DNA of 64,000 bases from DATFVB01 sp963714035 (GTDB lineage Bacteria; Acidobacteriota; Thermoanaerobaculia; UBA5066; DATFVB01), in contig OY970224.1 of NCBI GenBank assembly GCA_963714035.1, positions 2,914,001 through 2,978,000 on the forward strand. The letters are read 5' to 3'. Of the stretch, positions 35,395 through 44,444 are shown piece by piece. How positions within the stretch are numbered: position 1 is the stretch's first letter; each line of letters opens with the position of its first letter. The notes beneath the pieces are model-generated. The model did not search any database. It was given only the letters and a program-made list of their open reading frames with translations, and was not told where the DNA came from. The position numbers and the translations under genes were made by a program.

Positions 35395-36645
35395 GTGATC
35401 AGAAAAACCGCAACCCTCGGCTCGATCTTCGCACTCCTGGCCGGAGTCGTCCTCGCCGGGGAAGGCCCGGTCCCGAACGGTGTCGGAAAGCTGGATCACG
35501 TTTTCATCATCATGATGGAGAACCACGCCTACGCCCAGATCGTCGGCAACCCCAGCGCTCCGTTCACGAACAAGTACATGAAACAGGCCAACACGGCCAC
35601 CAACTACTTCGCGGTCGCCCATCCCAGCCTGACGAATTACCTCGAGGTCGTCGGCGGGTCGAACTTCGGGGTTCTGAACGACAACAATCCCGACTGGCAC
35701 AATCTGAACTGCACGAGCAACATCGAAGCCGGCGTCACCTCCTTCGACAACTCGAGCAGCGGCGCGGTCTGCCCGATCTGGGGCAACGGCATCGACGCGG
35801 CGACGCCCGTTTTCGATACGACCAACGAAGTCACCCCGCCGTCGATCACGTCGGTGACCGAGATCGACGGCGTCCAATCGATTCCGGCCGTGAGCGGCGT
35901 GATCGGAAAGTCGATCGCCGACCAGCTCGTCGAACGGGGCCTGAGCTGGAAGAGCTACCAGGAAAGCCTGCCGCCGACCGGGGCCGACGGAGTCAACAAC
36001 AGCGACGGCTACTACTCGGACGTGAATCCGATCAGCTCGTCTTTGCCCGCCGAAACGCAGTCGCTCATCAATCTCTACGCGGTCAAGCACAACCCCTTCG
36101 CCTACTTCGCGAGCGTCCAGGAAGGATGGTCGGACGACAACACGCTTTTCAACATGGTCGGCTTCGAGGGACCGGACGGCCTCTTCGACGACCTCGCCTC
36201 CGGGGGAGTGCCCTCGTTTTCCTTCATCGCCCCCAACCAGTGCAACGACCAGCACGGTCGCGGCAACGCCGGCCCGGCGTGCGATTTCGACCCCTCGACC
36301 GTCGGAACGCAGGCGGGCCTCAACCCGGCGCTGATCTTCAAGGGCGACCAGACCATCCAGACCCTGGTGAGGGCGATCCACGCGTCTCCCGCCTGGGGCT
36401 GGGGCCACAACGCGATCGTCCTGCTCTGGGACGAGAACGACTACAGCGCCACGCCCAACACGAATCAGGTCCTGCTGACCGTGGAGACGAACTTCGGCGT
36501 GAGCGGCATCCAGAGCAACAACTTCTACACGCACTTTTCGCTGCTGAAGAGCCTCGAGGCGGGCTTCGGCCTTCCCTGCCTCAACCATGCCTGCGATGCC
36601 AACGTCGCGACGATGTCCGATCTCTTCGCGCCGGTGCCGCAATGA
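35395..36645 (+). CDS. Secreted phosphoesterase-family (acid phosphatase-like) protein
   Basis: 416 aa from GTG 35395, which has AAAGGAG at seven bases; an in-frame ATG 27 nt upstream lacks such a site. Residues 1-22 are a signal peptide (VIRKTATLGSIFALLAGVVL). LDHVFIIMMENHAYAQIVG, AVAHPSLTNYLEVVGGSNFG and LLWDENDYSATPNTNQVLL are the metal-ligand blocks of the phosphoesterase family (PF04185) that includes AcpA and phospholipase C-like enzymes. Its position before porin-pst suggests phosphate scavenging outside the inner membrane. Confidence 0.88.
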   Translation: MIRKTATLGSIFALLAGVVLAGEGPVPNGVGKLDHVFIIMMENHAYAQIVGNPSAPFTNKYMKQANTATNYFAVAHPSLTNYLEVVGGSNFGVLNDNNPDWHNLNCTSNIEAGVTSFDNSSSGAVCPIWGNGIDAATPVFDTTNEVTPPSITSVTEIDGVQSIPAVSGVIGKSIADQLVERGLSWKSYQESLPPTGADGVNNSDGYYSDVNPISSSLPAETQSLINLYAVKHNPFAYFASVQEGWSDDNTLFNMVGFEGPDGLFDDLASGGVPSFSFIAPNQCNDQHGRGNAGPACDFDPSTVGTQAGLNPALIFKGDQTIQTLVRAIHASPAWGWGHNAIVLLWDENDYSATPNTNQVLLTVETNFGVSGIQSNNFYTHFSLLKSLEAGFGLPCLNHACDANVATMSDLFAPVPQ

Positions 36646-36783
36646 ATCGTCCGGCGCCGCTCGCCGGGGCGAAGGGTCCGACGCCGTCTTCGAACGGCAG
36701 GCGCCTCCGCGCGACCCGGCGGCACGGCGACGGGATGCCCCGGGGAATCGACCTGCGGTCCTGAACGATGGCGGTCGATCGCC

Positions 36784-36809
36784 GGGCTCGCCGTCCTCAC
36801 GGCGAGCCC
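36784..36809 (+). terminator. Hairpin terminator after the phosphoesterase gene
   Basis: GGGCTCGCCGT, loop CCTC, ACGGCGAGCCC and then GGTTCTT: an 11-bp perfect stem, but only a short T stretch. It isolates the phosphoesterase from the downstream porin-pst promoter. Confidence 0.6.
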
Positions 36810-36814
36810 GGTTC

Positions 36815-36843
36815 TTCAAACCGAATTTACACGCTCTTCGTTT
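36815..36843 (+). promoter_or_regulatory. Candidate Pho box of the porin-pst operon
   Basis: TTCAAAC, TTTACAC and TTCGTTT spaced by four bases (CGAA, GCTC), the same layout as upstream of ppx. A TACATT hexamer at 36863-36868 could be the -10, and a strong AGGAGGAG site precedes the porin start. Confidence 0.55.
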
Positions 36844-36896
36844 TTCGAGAACGCCGGCCTCTTACATTGCCAACCCGAAAAGGAGGAGAACTCTCG

Positions 36897-38006
36897 ATGA
36901 GAAGCAACTTCAGGATGACCCTGTCCGCCGCGGCGCTGGCGGCGGTCTTCGCCGCGGGAACTGCCCGAGCCCAGGTCACGCCCGCGCAGGGCTATGAACC
37001 GGTCGATGACACGCCGACGGTGCGTCCGGGCGTGACGATCTTTACCGACTTCACCGCCAACGAGAAACCGGAGGTCAAGGACTCGTCCGGGCATACGATC
37101 CAGCCGAACTCCTTCAACGTGAGCCGCGCGTACATGACGATCGCGGGCAGCCTTTCGCATCTCATCTCCTACCGCGTCACGGCCGACGTGCAGAACGACA
37201 ACAACACGACCGACGCGTCGCTCAACGGCTCCGAGGTCTTCCGGCTCAAGTACGCGTACGGACAGTTCAACCTGGACGAGTGGCTCGGAAAGGGCGACTG
37301 GGTCCGCATCGGGGCGAATCAGACGCCGTGGATCGACTACAACGAGACCATCTACCGGTACCGCTTCCAGGGGAAGACCTTCACGGACGCGGAGGGATAC
37401 CTCACTTCCTCGGACTACGGCGCGTCGGGCCACTACAACCTCCCGTCGAACTTCGGGGATCTGCACCTCGGCTATTACAACGGCGAGGGATACAGCAGCC
37501 TCGCCGACGCCAACGGCGCGAACGACCAGAAGTCGTTCCAGGCCCGGTTCTCCCTCCGTCCGACGCCCGGCATGGATGTGCTCAAGGGTCTCCGCATCAA
37601 CCTCTTCTACGACGGGGACGACTACGTGAAGAATGCCGAGAAGCAGCGCCTCATCGGCGGGCTCACGTTCGAGAATCCGTACATCAACGCCGGCGCCGAG
37701 TATCTCGACGCCAAGGACCAGAAGACGGTGGGCGGCCCCGACGTGCACGGCGAGGGCTGGTCGGTCTGGGCCACCCCGAGGACGCAGTTCGGCCTGGAGG
37801 CCCTGTTCCGGTACGACGAGCTCAAGCCGAACAAGGACGTGAGCGCCAAGAAGCAGCGCCTGGTCGCGGGGATCGCGTACTGGTTCCCGCTGGTCAAGGG
37901 CGTCTCGTCGGCGATCATGGCGGACTACACCTCGGTGAAATTCGACACCGCGCTCGGGAAGCCCGACACGCGGGCCTATGCCGTCCATACGCTCTTCAGC
38001 TTCTAG
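36897..38006 (+). CDS. Outer-membrane porin, OprO/OprP-like
   Basis: 369 aa with a signal peptide cut near AARAQ-type sequence (residues 1-25: FRMTLSAAALAAVFAAG). The mature part alternates polar and aromatic residues as in beta-barrels: VSRAYMTIAGSLSHLISYRV, LKYAYGQFNLDEWLG and QTPWIDYNETIYRYRFQGK, ending in a C-terminal Phe (AVHTLFSF). The pattern resembles phosphate-selective porins O/P, and position 49 bp before pstS supports phosphate uptake. ATG 36897 has a strong AGGAGGAG site upstream. Confidence 0.85.
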   Translation: MRSNFRMTLSAAALAAVFAAGTARAQVTPAQGYEPVDDTPTVRPGVTIFTDFTANEKPEVKDSSGHTIQPNSFNVSRAYMTIAGSLSHLISYRVTADVQNDNNTTDASLNGSEVFRLKYAYGQFNLDEWLGKGDWVRIGANQTPWIDYNETIYRYRFQGKTFTDAEGYLTSSDYGASGHYNLPSNFGDLHLGYYNGEGYSSLADANGANDQKSFQARFSLRPTPGMDVLKGLRINLFYDGDDYVKNAEKQRLIGGLTFENPYINAGAEYLDAKDQKTVGGPDVHGEGWSVWATPRTQFGLEALFRYDELKPNKDVSAKKQRLVAGIAYWFPLVKGVSSAIMADYTSVKFDTALGKPDTRAYAVHTLFSF

Positions 38007-38055
38007 GCCTGACCCGCCTTGAAATGACTTCAACCTTGAGTCGGAGGAGAAACAC

Positions 38056-39075
38056 ATGAAAAACGCGATCATTCGCTTGCTGGCCGCCGCGGCGATCGCC
38101 GCGGCCGCGGTCCCGGCCGGCGCCCAGACGATCCAGCTGAACGGCGCGGGCGCGACGTTCCCCGCGCCGATCTACACGAAGTGGTTTTCGGAGTATCACA
38201 ACGCTCACGCGAACATTCAGATCAACTACCAGGCGATCGGCTCGGGCGGCGGGATTCGCCAGATCACCGAGCGCACCGTGGACTTCGGCGCCTCCGACGG
38301 GCCGATGACGGCCGAACAGATCCAGGGCGCGCCCGGGATCATGCATTTCCCGACGGTGATGGGCGCGGTGGTCCCGATCTACAACATTCCGGGAGTGGAC
38401 GCCGCGCTCAAGTTCACGGGTCCCGTGCTCGCCGACATCTTCATGGGGAAGATCACGAAATGGAACGACAAGACGATCATGGCGCTCAATCCCGGCGTGA
38501 AATTGCCCGATACCGACATCGCGGTCGTGCACCGCGCCGACGGCTCGGGGACGACCTACATCTTCGCGGACTACCTCGGTAAGGTGTCGCCCGACTGGAG
38601 GAAAAAGGTCGGCGTGAACACGTCCGTCAAGTGGCCCGTCGGCGTGGGCGGAAAGGGCAACGAGGGTGTCTCCGGCCAGGTCAGGCAGCAGCCGGGCTCG
38701 ATCGGATACGTGGAGCTGATCTTCGCGATCCAGAACAAGATCGACTTCGGCCTCATGCAGAACATGTCGGGGAAGTTCCTCAAGGCCTCTCTCGAAGGCG
38801 TCACCGCCGCCGCGGCCGGCGCGGCCCACGCGATGCCGCCGGACTTCCGGGTCTCGATCACGAACGCTCCGGGGCCGGATTCGTATCCCATCTCCTCGTT
38901 CACGTGGCTCCTCGTGTACCAGAACCAGAAGGACAAGGTGAAGGGGAAGGTCATCACGGACTTCATGCACTGGATGCTCAACGATGGCCAGAAGTACTGC
39001 AAGGATCTCGGTTACGCGCCCCTGCCCAAGGAGGTCGTCGCCCTCGAAGAGGCGGCGATCGCCCGGGTGAAGTGA
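38056..39075 (+). CDS. pstS: Phosphate-binding periplasmic protein PstS
   Basis: 339 aa. A signal peptide (IIRLLAAAAIAAAAVPAGA) is followed by LNGAGATFPAPIYTKWFSEY and QAIGSGGGIRQITERTVDFG, ASDGPMT, HRADGSGTTYIFADYL and GVGGKGNEGV, the phosphate-contact loops of PstS. It delivers phosphate to PstCAB. GGAGG is at 38043. Confidence 0.97.
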   Translation: MKNAIIRLLAAAAIAAAAVPAGAQTIQLNGAGATFPAPIYTKWFSEYHNAHANIQINYQAIGSGGGIRQITERTVDFGASDGPMTAEQIQGAPGIMHFPTVMGAVVPIYNIPGVDAALKFTGPVLADIFMGKITKWNDKTIMALNPGVKLPDTDIAVVHRADGSGTTYIFADYLGKVSPDWRKKVGVNTSVKWPVGVGGKGNEGVSGQVRQQPGSIGYVELIFAIQNKIDFGLMQNMSGKFLKASLEGVTAAAAGAAHAMPPDFRVSITNAPGPDSYPISSFTWLLVYQNQKDKVKGKVITDFMHWMLNDGQKYCKDLGYAPLPKEVVALEEAAIARVK

Positions 39076-39118
39076 GGATCCAACGGGGCCGGCGAGTTCG
39101 GCCCCGGATGTCTTTTCG

Positions 39119-40105
39119 ATGAGTGCCCGGAATGCCGCCTCTGCGAATCGCCGTCGCCGCTCGAGCGACGACGGCGGCTTTCGCTTCACGACGGCGATCT
39201 TCGCCGTCCTCGTCCTCCTGATCGTCGCGGGGATCGGAGTCGAGCTCTTCCGCCATTCGGCGCTCCCGATGCGCAAATTCGGATGGAAATTCTGGACGAC
39301 CACCGACTGGGATCCGGTCTCGGGCGAGTTCGGCGCCCTTCCGTTCATCTGGGGGACCACCTACTCGTCGATCTTTGCCCTCGTCCTGGCGACGCCGATC
39401 GCGCTCGGGATCGCGATCTTCGTGTCGGAGCTCTCCCGCAACCGCTTTCGCCAGCCGCTGGCGTTCCTGACGGAGCTCCTGGCGGCGATTCCGTCGATCG
39501 TTTACGGACTGTGGGGGATCTTCGTGCTGGTTCCCATCGTCCGGAAGCTCGAGACCGTGATTTCGAAGACGCCGCTGGCGAAGCTCCCGATCTTTCATGG
39601 CCCCCCGTTCGGGATCGGAATGTTCGCGGCGGGTCTCATTTTGACGATCATGGTGGTTCCGTTCATCTCGTCGGTCGCGCGCGAGGTGCTCCGTGCGGTT
39701 CCGATGACCCAGCGCGAGGCCGCCTATGCGCTCGGGGCGACGAAATGGGAGGCGATCAAGGTCGCGCTCCGTTACGGGCGCACGGGCATCTTCGGCGCGA
39801 TCATTCTGGGATTCGGCCGCGCGTTCGGGGAGACGATGGCCGTCACGATGGTCATCGGGAACAATCCCCAGATCTCGGCCTCGCTCTTCGCGCCCCAGTA
39901 CTCGATGGCCGCGGTCATCGCCAACGAGTTCTCGGAGGCGACGGGAGACCTCTACCTGCAGGCCCTGACGGAGATCGGCCTGGTGTTATTCGTGATCACG
40001 CTCGTCATCAACGTCCTGTCGAGGCTCCTGATCTGGTCGACGGGGCGCCCCGTCCGGCGCCGGGAGGCGGCGCCCGCGGCCGTGCCGGCGGCGGAGCCCG
40101 CGTGA
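39119..40105 (+). CDS. pstC: Phosphate ABC transporter permease PstC
   Basis: 328 aa, six membrane helices; GTTYSSIFALVLATPIALG, AIPSIVYGLWGIFVLVP and the coupling loop EAAYALGATKWEAIKVAL with GRAFGETMAV are diagnostic. The stop overlaps the pstA GTG (GTGA). Confidence 0.96.
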   Translation: MSARNAASANRRRRSSDDGGFRFTTAIFAVLVLLIVAGIGVELFRHSALPMRKFGWKFWTTTDWDPVSGEFGALPFIWGTTYSSIFALVLATPIALGIAIFVSELSRNRFRQPLAFLTELLAAIPSIVYGLWGIFVLVPIVRKLETVISKTPLAKLPIFHGPPFGIGMFAAGLILTIMVVPFISSVAREVLRAVPMTQREAAYALGATKWEAIKVALRYGRTGIFGAIILGFGRAFGETMAVTMVIGNNPQISASLFAPQYSMAAVIANEFSEATGDLYLQALTEIGLVLFVITLVINVLSRLLIWSTGRPVRRREAAPAAVPAAEPA

Positions 40106-40968
40106 GCGCGGCGGCCCAGACGAGCAACTCCCGGCGGCGGAAGGCCGTGTCGTCCGTGATGACCACCGCCTGCGCGGTCGCGGTCCTGCTCGCCCTTCTC
40201 CCGCTCGGGCTGATCTTCTTCTACATCCTGAGCAAGGGGATCACGTCGCTCAACTGGAATTTCTTCACGAAACTCCCGAAGCCGTCGGGCGAAGTCGGCG
40301 GAGGCATGGCCAACGCGATCGTCGGATCGATCCAGCTGATCCTGATGGCCGCCGCCCTTGCCGTTCCCACGGGGATGATGGCGGGGATCTACGCCGCCGA
40401 GTACAAGGGATCTCCTCTGGCTTCGGCGGTCCGCTTCGCGGCCGACGTGTTGAACGGGATCCCGTCGATCGTCGTCGGGATCTTTGCCTACGGCCTCGTC
40501 GTCATCCCGATGCGGCGATTTTCGGGGATCGCCGGCAGCGTGGCGCTCGCGATCATGATGATCCCGATCATCGCCCGCACGACGGAGGAGCTGATCAACC
40601 TGGTTCCGCAGAATCTGCGGGAGGGCGGGCTCGCCCTCGGGGCCACGCGGGCCCGGGTGACGTTCTCGATCATCGTGCCCGCCGCTCTGCCCGGCATCCT
40701 GACGGGGATTCTCGTCGCCATCGCGAGGATCGCCGGCGAGACCGCGCCTTTGCTCTTCACCTCGTTCAACAATCAGTTCTGGAGTCCGCGGCTGGACCAG
40801 CCGACAGCTTCGCTGACGGTACAGATCTTCTCCTATGCGATCTCGCCGTACGACGATCTTCATCGACAGGCCTGGGCCGGAGCACTCGTCCTGGTTGCCC
40901 TGGTCTTCCTGTTCTCGGTGATCGCCCGCATCGCGACGCGGCGACTGGAGCGGATGCATGGCGGATGA
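40102..40968 (+). CDS. pstA: Phosphate ABC transporter permease PstA
   Basis: 288 aa from the GTG overlapping pstC. GGGMANAIVGSIQLILMAAA, GIPSIVVGIFAYGLVV, the coupling loop EGGLALGATRARVTFSII and RIAGETAPLLFT identify PstA. The last 11 nt overlap the pstB start. Confidence 0.96.
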   Translation: MSAAAQTSNSRRRKAVSSVMTTACAVAVLLALLPLGLIFFYILSKGITSLNWNFFTKLPKPSGEVGGGMANAIVGSIQLILMAAALAVPTGMMAGIYAAEYKGSPLASAVRFAADVLNGIPSIVVGIFAYGLVVIPMRRFSGIAGSVALAIMMIPIIARTTEELINLVPQNLREGGLALGATRARVTFSIIVPAALPGILTGILVAIARIAGETAPLLFTSFNNQFWSPRLDQPTASLTVQIFSYAISPYDDLHRQAWAGALVLVALVFLFSVIARIATRRLERMHGG

Positions 40969-41839
40969 CACGATGACCCTGACCGAACGCGAAGCTCCTG
41001 CCTCGGCCACCGCCGACGCAGGGGAAAGGACGAAAGCCGTGGAACGAGACGCGGAAACGAAGAGACCACTCGAAACCCCGGAAGGCGTCATCCGGATGGA
41101 GTCCCGCAACCTCGACTTCTTCTACGGCGAAGTCCAGGCGCTCCACGCCATTTCGCTCGCGATCGCGGAGAACTCCGTGACGGCCCTGATCGGACCCTCC
41201 GGGTGCGGAAAATCGACGTTCCTCCGGTGCCTAAACCGGATGAACGACATCATTCCCGGGACCCGCGTCGAGGGCGACGTTCTCCTGGACAACGTCGACA
41301 TCTACACGGGCGACGTGGACATCGTTCATCTTCGCCGCCGCGTCGGAATGGTCTTCCAGAAATCCAACCCCTTCCCCAAATCGATTTTCGAGAACGTCGC
41401 CTACGGCCTGCGCATCAACCAGGTGGTCCGGCGTTCTCAGATGGCGGAGCGCGTCGAAAAGTCGCTTCGCGAGGCCGCCCTCTGGGACGAGGTGAAGGAC
41501 CGCCTCGACGCGCCCGCGCTCGGCCTGTCGGGAGGGCAGCAGCAGCGGCTGTGCATTGCGCGGGCGCTGGCGATCGATCCCGAGGTCATTCTCATGGACG
41601 AGCCGGCCTCCGCCCTCGATCCGATCGCCACACAGAAGGTCGAGGAGCTGATCTATAACCTGAAGACGAGCTACACGATCGCCATCGTCACGCACAACAT
41701 GCAGCAGGCCGCGCGGGTCTCGGACCGAACCGCGTTTTTCATGATGGGAAGGCTCGTCGAATATGATCGAACCGACAAGATCTTCACGAATCCCGGAGAA
41801 AAGATCACCGAGGACTACATCACGGGGCGATTTGGATAA
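40958..41839 (+). CDS. pstB: Phosphate ABC transporter ATPase PstB
   Basis: 293 aa. Walker A GPSGCGKST, LSGGQQQR signature, Walker B VILMDEPASALDP and H-loop THNMQQAARVSD are intact. Compared with typical PstB (about 260 aa) it has ~45 extra N-terminal residues rich in Glu/Thr/Ala; a later in-frame ATG (MESRNLDFFYG, residue 47) would give the usual length. It ends 8 nt inside the start of phoB. Confidence 0.95.
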   Translation: MADDTMTLTEREAPASATADAGERTKAVERDAETKRPLETPEGVIRMESRNLDFFYGEVQALHAISLAIAENSVTALIGPSGCGKSTFLRCLNRMNDIIPGTRVEGDVLLDNVDIYTGDVDIVHLRRRVGMVFQKSNPFPKSIFENVAYGLRINQVVRRSQMAERVEKSLREAALWDEVKDRLDAPALGLSGGQQQRLCIARALAIDPEVILMDEPASALDPIATQKVEELIYNLKTSYTIAIVTHNMQQAARVSDRTAFFMMGRLVEYDRTDKIFTNPGEKITEDYITGRFG

Positions 41840-42536
41840 ACAGACGACCTCCAAGCGGATCGCGATCGTCGAGGACGATCCGGACATCGCCTACACCATC
41901 CGGGTCAACCTTCGGAAGGAGAAGCGTTACCAGGTCGAGCACTATCTCTCGGGAGTGTCGGCGCTGAATGCGCTCCACGAGAAGCCGTTCGACCTCGTGA
42001 TCCTCGATCTCAACCTGCCGGACATCGACGGCCTTGCGCTCTGCCGCGAGCTGCGCGCCCACGAGGACACCAAGCGGGTGCCGATCATCATGCTGACGGC
42101 GCGCGCGGAGGAGCGCGACAAGCTGCTCGGTTTCGAGATCGGCGCGGACGACTACATCACGAAGCCGTTCTCGATGAAGGAGCTGATCGCGCGGGTGAAC
42201 GCCCATCTGAGGCGGGTGGCGTCGTTCGAGACCTCCGAGGAGGAGACGTTCGAGGACGGGGAGCTCAAGGTCGACCGCGCGCGGTACGAAGTGACGATCG
42301 CGGGGAAGGCAGTTCATCTCACGAAGAAGGAATTCGACCTGCTCTGGCTGCTCGTCCGGAACCGCGCCCGCGTCGTCACCCGCGACACGATCCTCGCTCG
42401 GCTCTGGGACTACGACGCCGACGTCGAGACGCGGACCGTCGACGTCCACATCCGATCCCTCCGGAAGAAGCTCGGAGAGGATCGGATCGAGACCGTCGTG
42501 GGTCTCGGCTATCGCTACCGGCAGCGGACGGAGTGA
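41832..42536 (+). CDS. phoB: PhoB-type response regulator (OmpR family)
   Basis: 234 aa from TTG 41832, which overlaps the pstB stop; upstream in-frame sequence is inside pstB. Receiver domain with D59 in LVILDLNLPDIDG and a winged-helix C-terminal domain (HLTKKEFDLLWLLVRNRARV, TRTVDVHIRSLRKKLG). Position between pstB and a PhoR-like kinase gives the assignment. It would bind the tandem TTCAC-like boxes seen upstream of ppx and the porin. Confidence 0.9.
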   Translation: MDKQTTSKRIAIVEDDPDIAYTIRVNLRKEKRYQVEHYLSGVSALNALHEKPFDLVILDLNLPDIDGLALCRELRAHEDTKRVPIIMLTARAEERDKLLGFEIGADDYITKPFSMKELIARVNAHLRRVASFETSEEETFEDGELKVDRARYEVTIAGKAVHLTKKEFDLLWLLVRNRARVVTRDTILARLWDYDADVETRTVDVHIRSLRKKLGEDRIETVVGLGYRYRQRTE

Positions 42537-42597
42537 GCGCCGCCGGACGAGCCCGGGATAGCCTTGGCGTCGTGAAGCCGTTTCCCCGGGCGACAGA

Positions 42598-44361
42598 ATG
42601 AAACTGTCCTCGCGTTTCTCCCTCCTGTTCGGCGTGCTCGCTCTCGGCGTCGCCGTCCTGCTCAACGTGTTCTGGGACGCTCTGCTCGATCGGGCCTCGC
42701 GCGAGCGGGCGATCCGCCGCCTGCAGGCGGAGGACACGCTGCTCGCCGCCCTCGCGGAGCCGCTCGTCGGGGACCCGGCCGCGATCGACCGGCTCGTGCG
42801 CTCTTCCGGCGCCGAGCTCGGGGCCCGGGTGACCGCCATCGACGCGACGGGTCGCGTGATTTCCGACAGCCAGGTCGAGCCGGCGGACATTCCGCGGATG
42901 GAGAACCACCTCCGCCGCCCCGAGGTGCTCGAAGCCGCCCGCGCCGGCGCCGGTTCGTCCCGGCGGTTCTCGGCTACGCTCGACCGTGATTTCGTGTATT
43001 TCGCCGAACGGATCCCCAGAAGCGGACCGATTCGAGGCTATGTCCGGGTGGCGTTTCCGCTGGATGCCCTCTCGTCGCAGGACTCCGAGACGACCTGGGG
43101 AGGAAGGGCGGCGATCGCCGCCTCCTGCTTCGCCCTCTTCATCGTCGGCCACGTCGCGTCCCGGCGATTTGCGGCCCCGCTTCGACGCGTGACCGAGGCC
43201 ACCCTCGCCGTCGCGCGGGGAGACCTGAAACGGGATCCCCCCGACGAGGACGATCCGGACGCCGCGGCCCTTTCGGACGCCGTCCGGCGCATGAAGAACT
43301 CGCTCCTGGCTTCTCTGGCCGCGGCCGAATCGGAGCGGCGCCTCACCGCGGCGGTCTTCGACCGGCTGCCTTCGGGCCTGGTCGTCGTCGACGGCCGCCG
43401 TGACATCCTGCAGGCCAACGCCGCGTTCTCGCGGATGCTCGACGTGCTCGATCCCGCGGGGCGCCCGCTCGTCGACATCGTGCGGGAACCCGCCGTGATC
43501 GCGCTCGTCGATCGCGCGCTCGCCGCGAAAGTCGAGCAGTCGATCGTCTGGAAGCGTCCGGGCGACACGACCTGGGAAGTCTCGGTCCTGCCGCTCGAGA
43601 AGAGCACGCGGGGCCGGGCGGTCGCGATCTTCCGCGACATGACGCCGGTCGCCCGCACGGAGTCGATGCGGCGCCGGTTCGTCGCCGACGTGTCGCACGA
43701 GCTGCGGACGCCGATCTCGTCGATCGCCGCGGCGGCCGAGACGCTTTCCGAAGGCGCGCCCGACCGGGAGGAATCTGCCCAGCTCACGGCGCTCATCGCC
43801 CGCCAGGCGACCCGCATGCGCGACCTGATCGAGGACCTGACCGACCTCTCGCGGATCGAATCGGGCGCGATCGAGCTCTCGCCCGAACGGGTCCCGCTCG
43901 TGCCCCTGCTCCGGGAGGTCGCGGAGGACCTCGCGCACCGGACGGCGGTCCGATCGGTCGCGATCGACGTGCGGGGCAGCGAAGACCTCGCCGTCTTCGG
44001 GGACCGGCGACGCCTCGTCCAGATCGTCTTCAATCTCCTCGACAACGCGGTGAAGTTCTCTCCCGAGGGAGAGCGGATCGAGGCGTCGGTCGCCGCCGAG
44101 GACGGGAGGGTCGTCCTGGAGATCGAGGACCGGGGGCCCGGCGTCCCGCTCTCCGAGCGCGAGAAGATCTTCCAGCGCTTCTACCAGGTCGATCCGTCGC
44201 GCTCGAAGGCGAAGCCGGGCACGGGGCTCGGCCTCGCGATCGTCAAGCACCTCGCCCTGCTCCACGATGCTTCCCTCGCCGTTTCCGGCGAGCCGGGCTC
44301 GGGAGCGATCTTTCGCGTCTCGTTTCGGGCGTTCGACCCTCTCCGGGACCTGCCGGCGTAG
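42598..44361 (+). CDS. phoR: PhoR-type sensor histidine kinase
   Basis: 587 aa: first helix (FSLLFGVLALGVAVLLNVFW), extracytoplasmic region about 30-165, second helix (AAIASCFALFIVGHVA), HAMP, PAS about 250-355, HisKA with H367 in VADVSHELRTPISSI, and HATPase_c with GTGLGLAIVKHLALLHDAS. Found 61 bp after phoB. The large periplasmic loop is bigger than in E. coli PhoR and closer to the PhoR of Gram-positive and delta-type groups. Confidence 0.9.
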   Translation: MKLSSRFSLLFGVLALGVAVLLNVFWDALLDRASRERAIRRLQAEDTLLAALAEPLVGDPAAIDRLVRSSGAELGARVTAIDATGRVISDSQVEPADIPRMENHLRRPEVLEAARAGAGSSRRFSATLDRDFVYFAERIPRSGPIRGYVRVAFPLDALSSQDSETTWGGRAAIAASCFALFIVGHVASRRFAAPLRRVTEATLAVARGDLKRDPPDEDDPDAAALSDAVRRMKNSLLASLAAAESERRLTAAVFDRLPSGLVVVDGRRDILQANAAFSRMLDVLDPAGRPLVDIVREPAVIALVDRALAAKVEQSIVWKRPGDTTWEVSVLPLEKSTRGRAVAIFRDMTPVARTESMRRRFVADVSHELRTPISSIAAAAETLSEGAPDREESAQLTALIARQATRMRDLIEDLTDLSRIESGAIELSPERVPLVPLLREVAEDLAHRTAVRSVAIDVRGSEDLAVFGDRRRLVQIVFNLLDNAVKFSPEGERIEASVAAEDGRVVLEIEDRGPGVPLSEREKIFQRFYQVDPSRSKAKPGTGLGLAIVKHLALLHDASLAVSGEPGSGAIFRVSFRAFDPLRDLPA

Positions 44362-44444
44362 AGAGAGCGGCGGCTGTTTCCGGCGATCGAGGCGGAAGGG
44401 ACGGCCGCTCCGGAGCTTCGACGATCGGCGGTCGCGGTAACTCC

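Noticed and set aside
40958..41095. N-terminal extension of pstB as a separate regulatory domain
   Set aside because: About 45 low-complexity residues with no motif; more likely a start-site issue or disordered tail.
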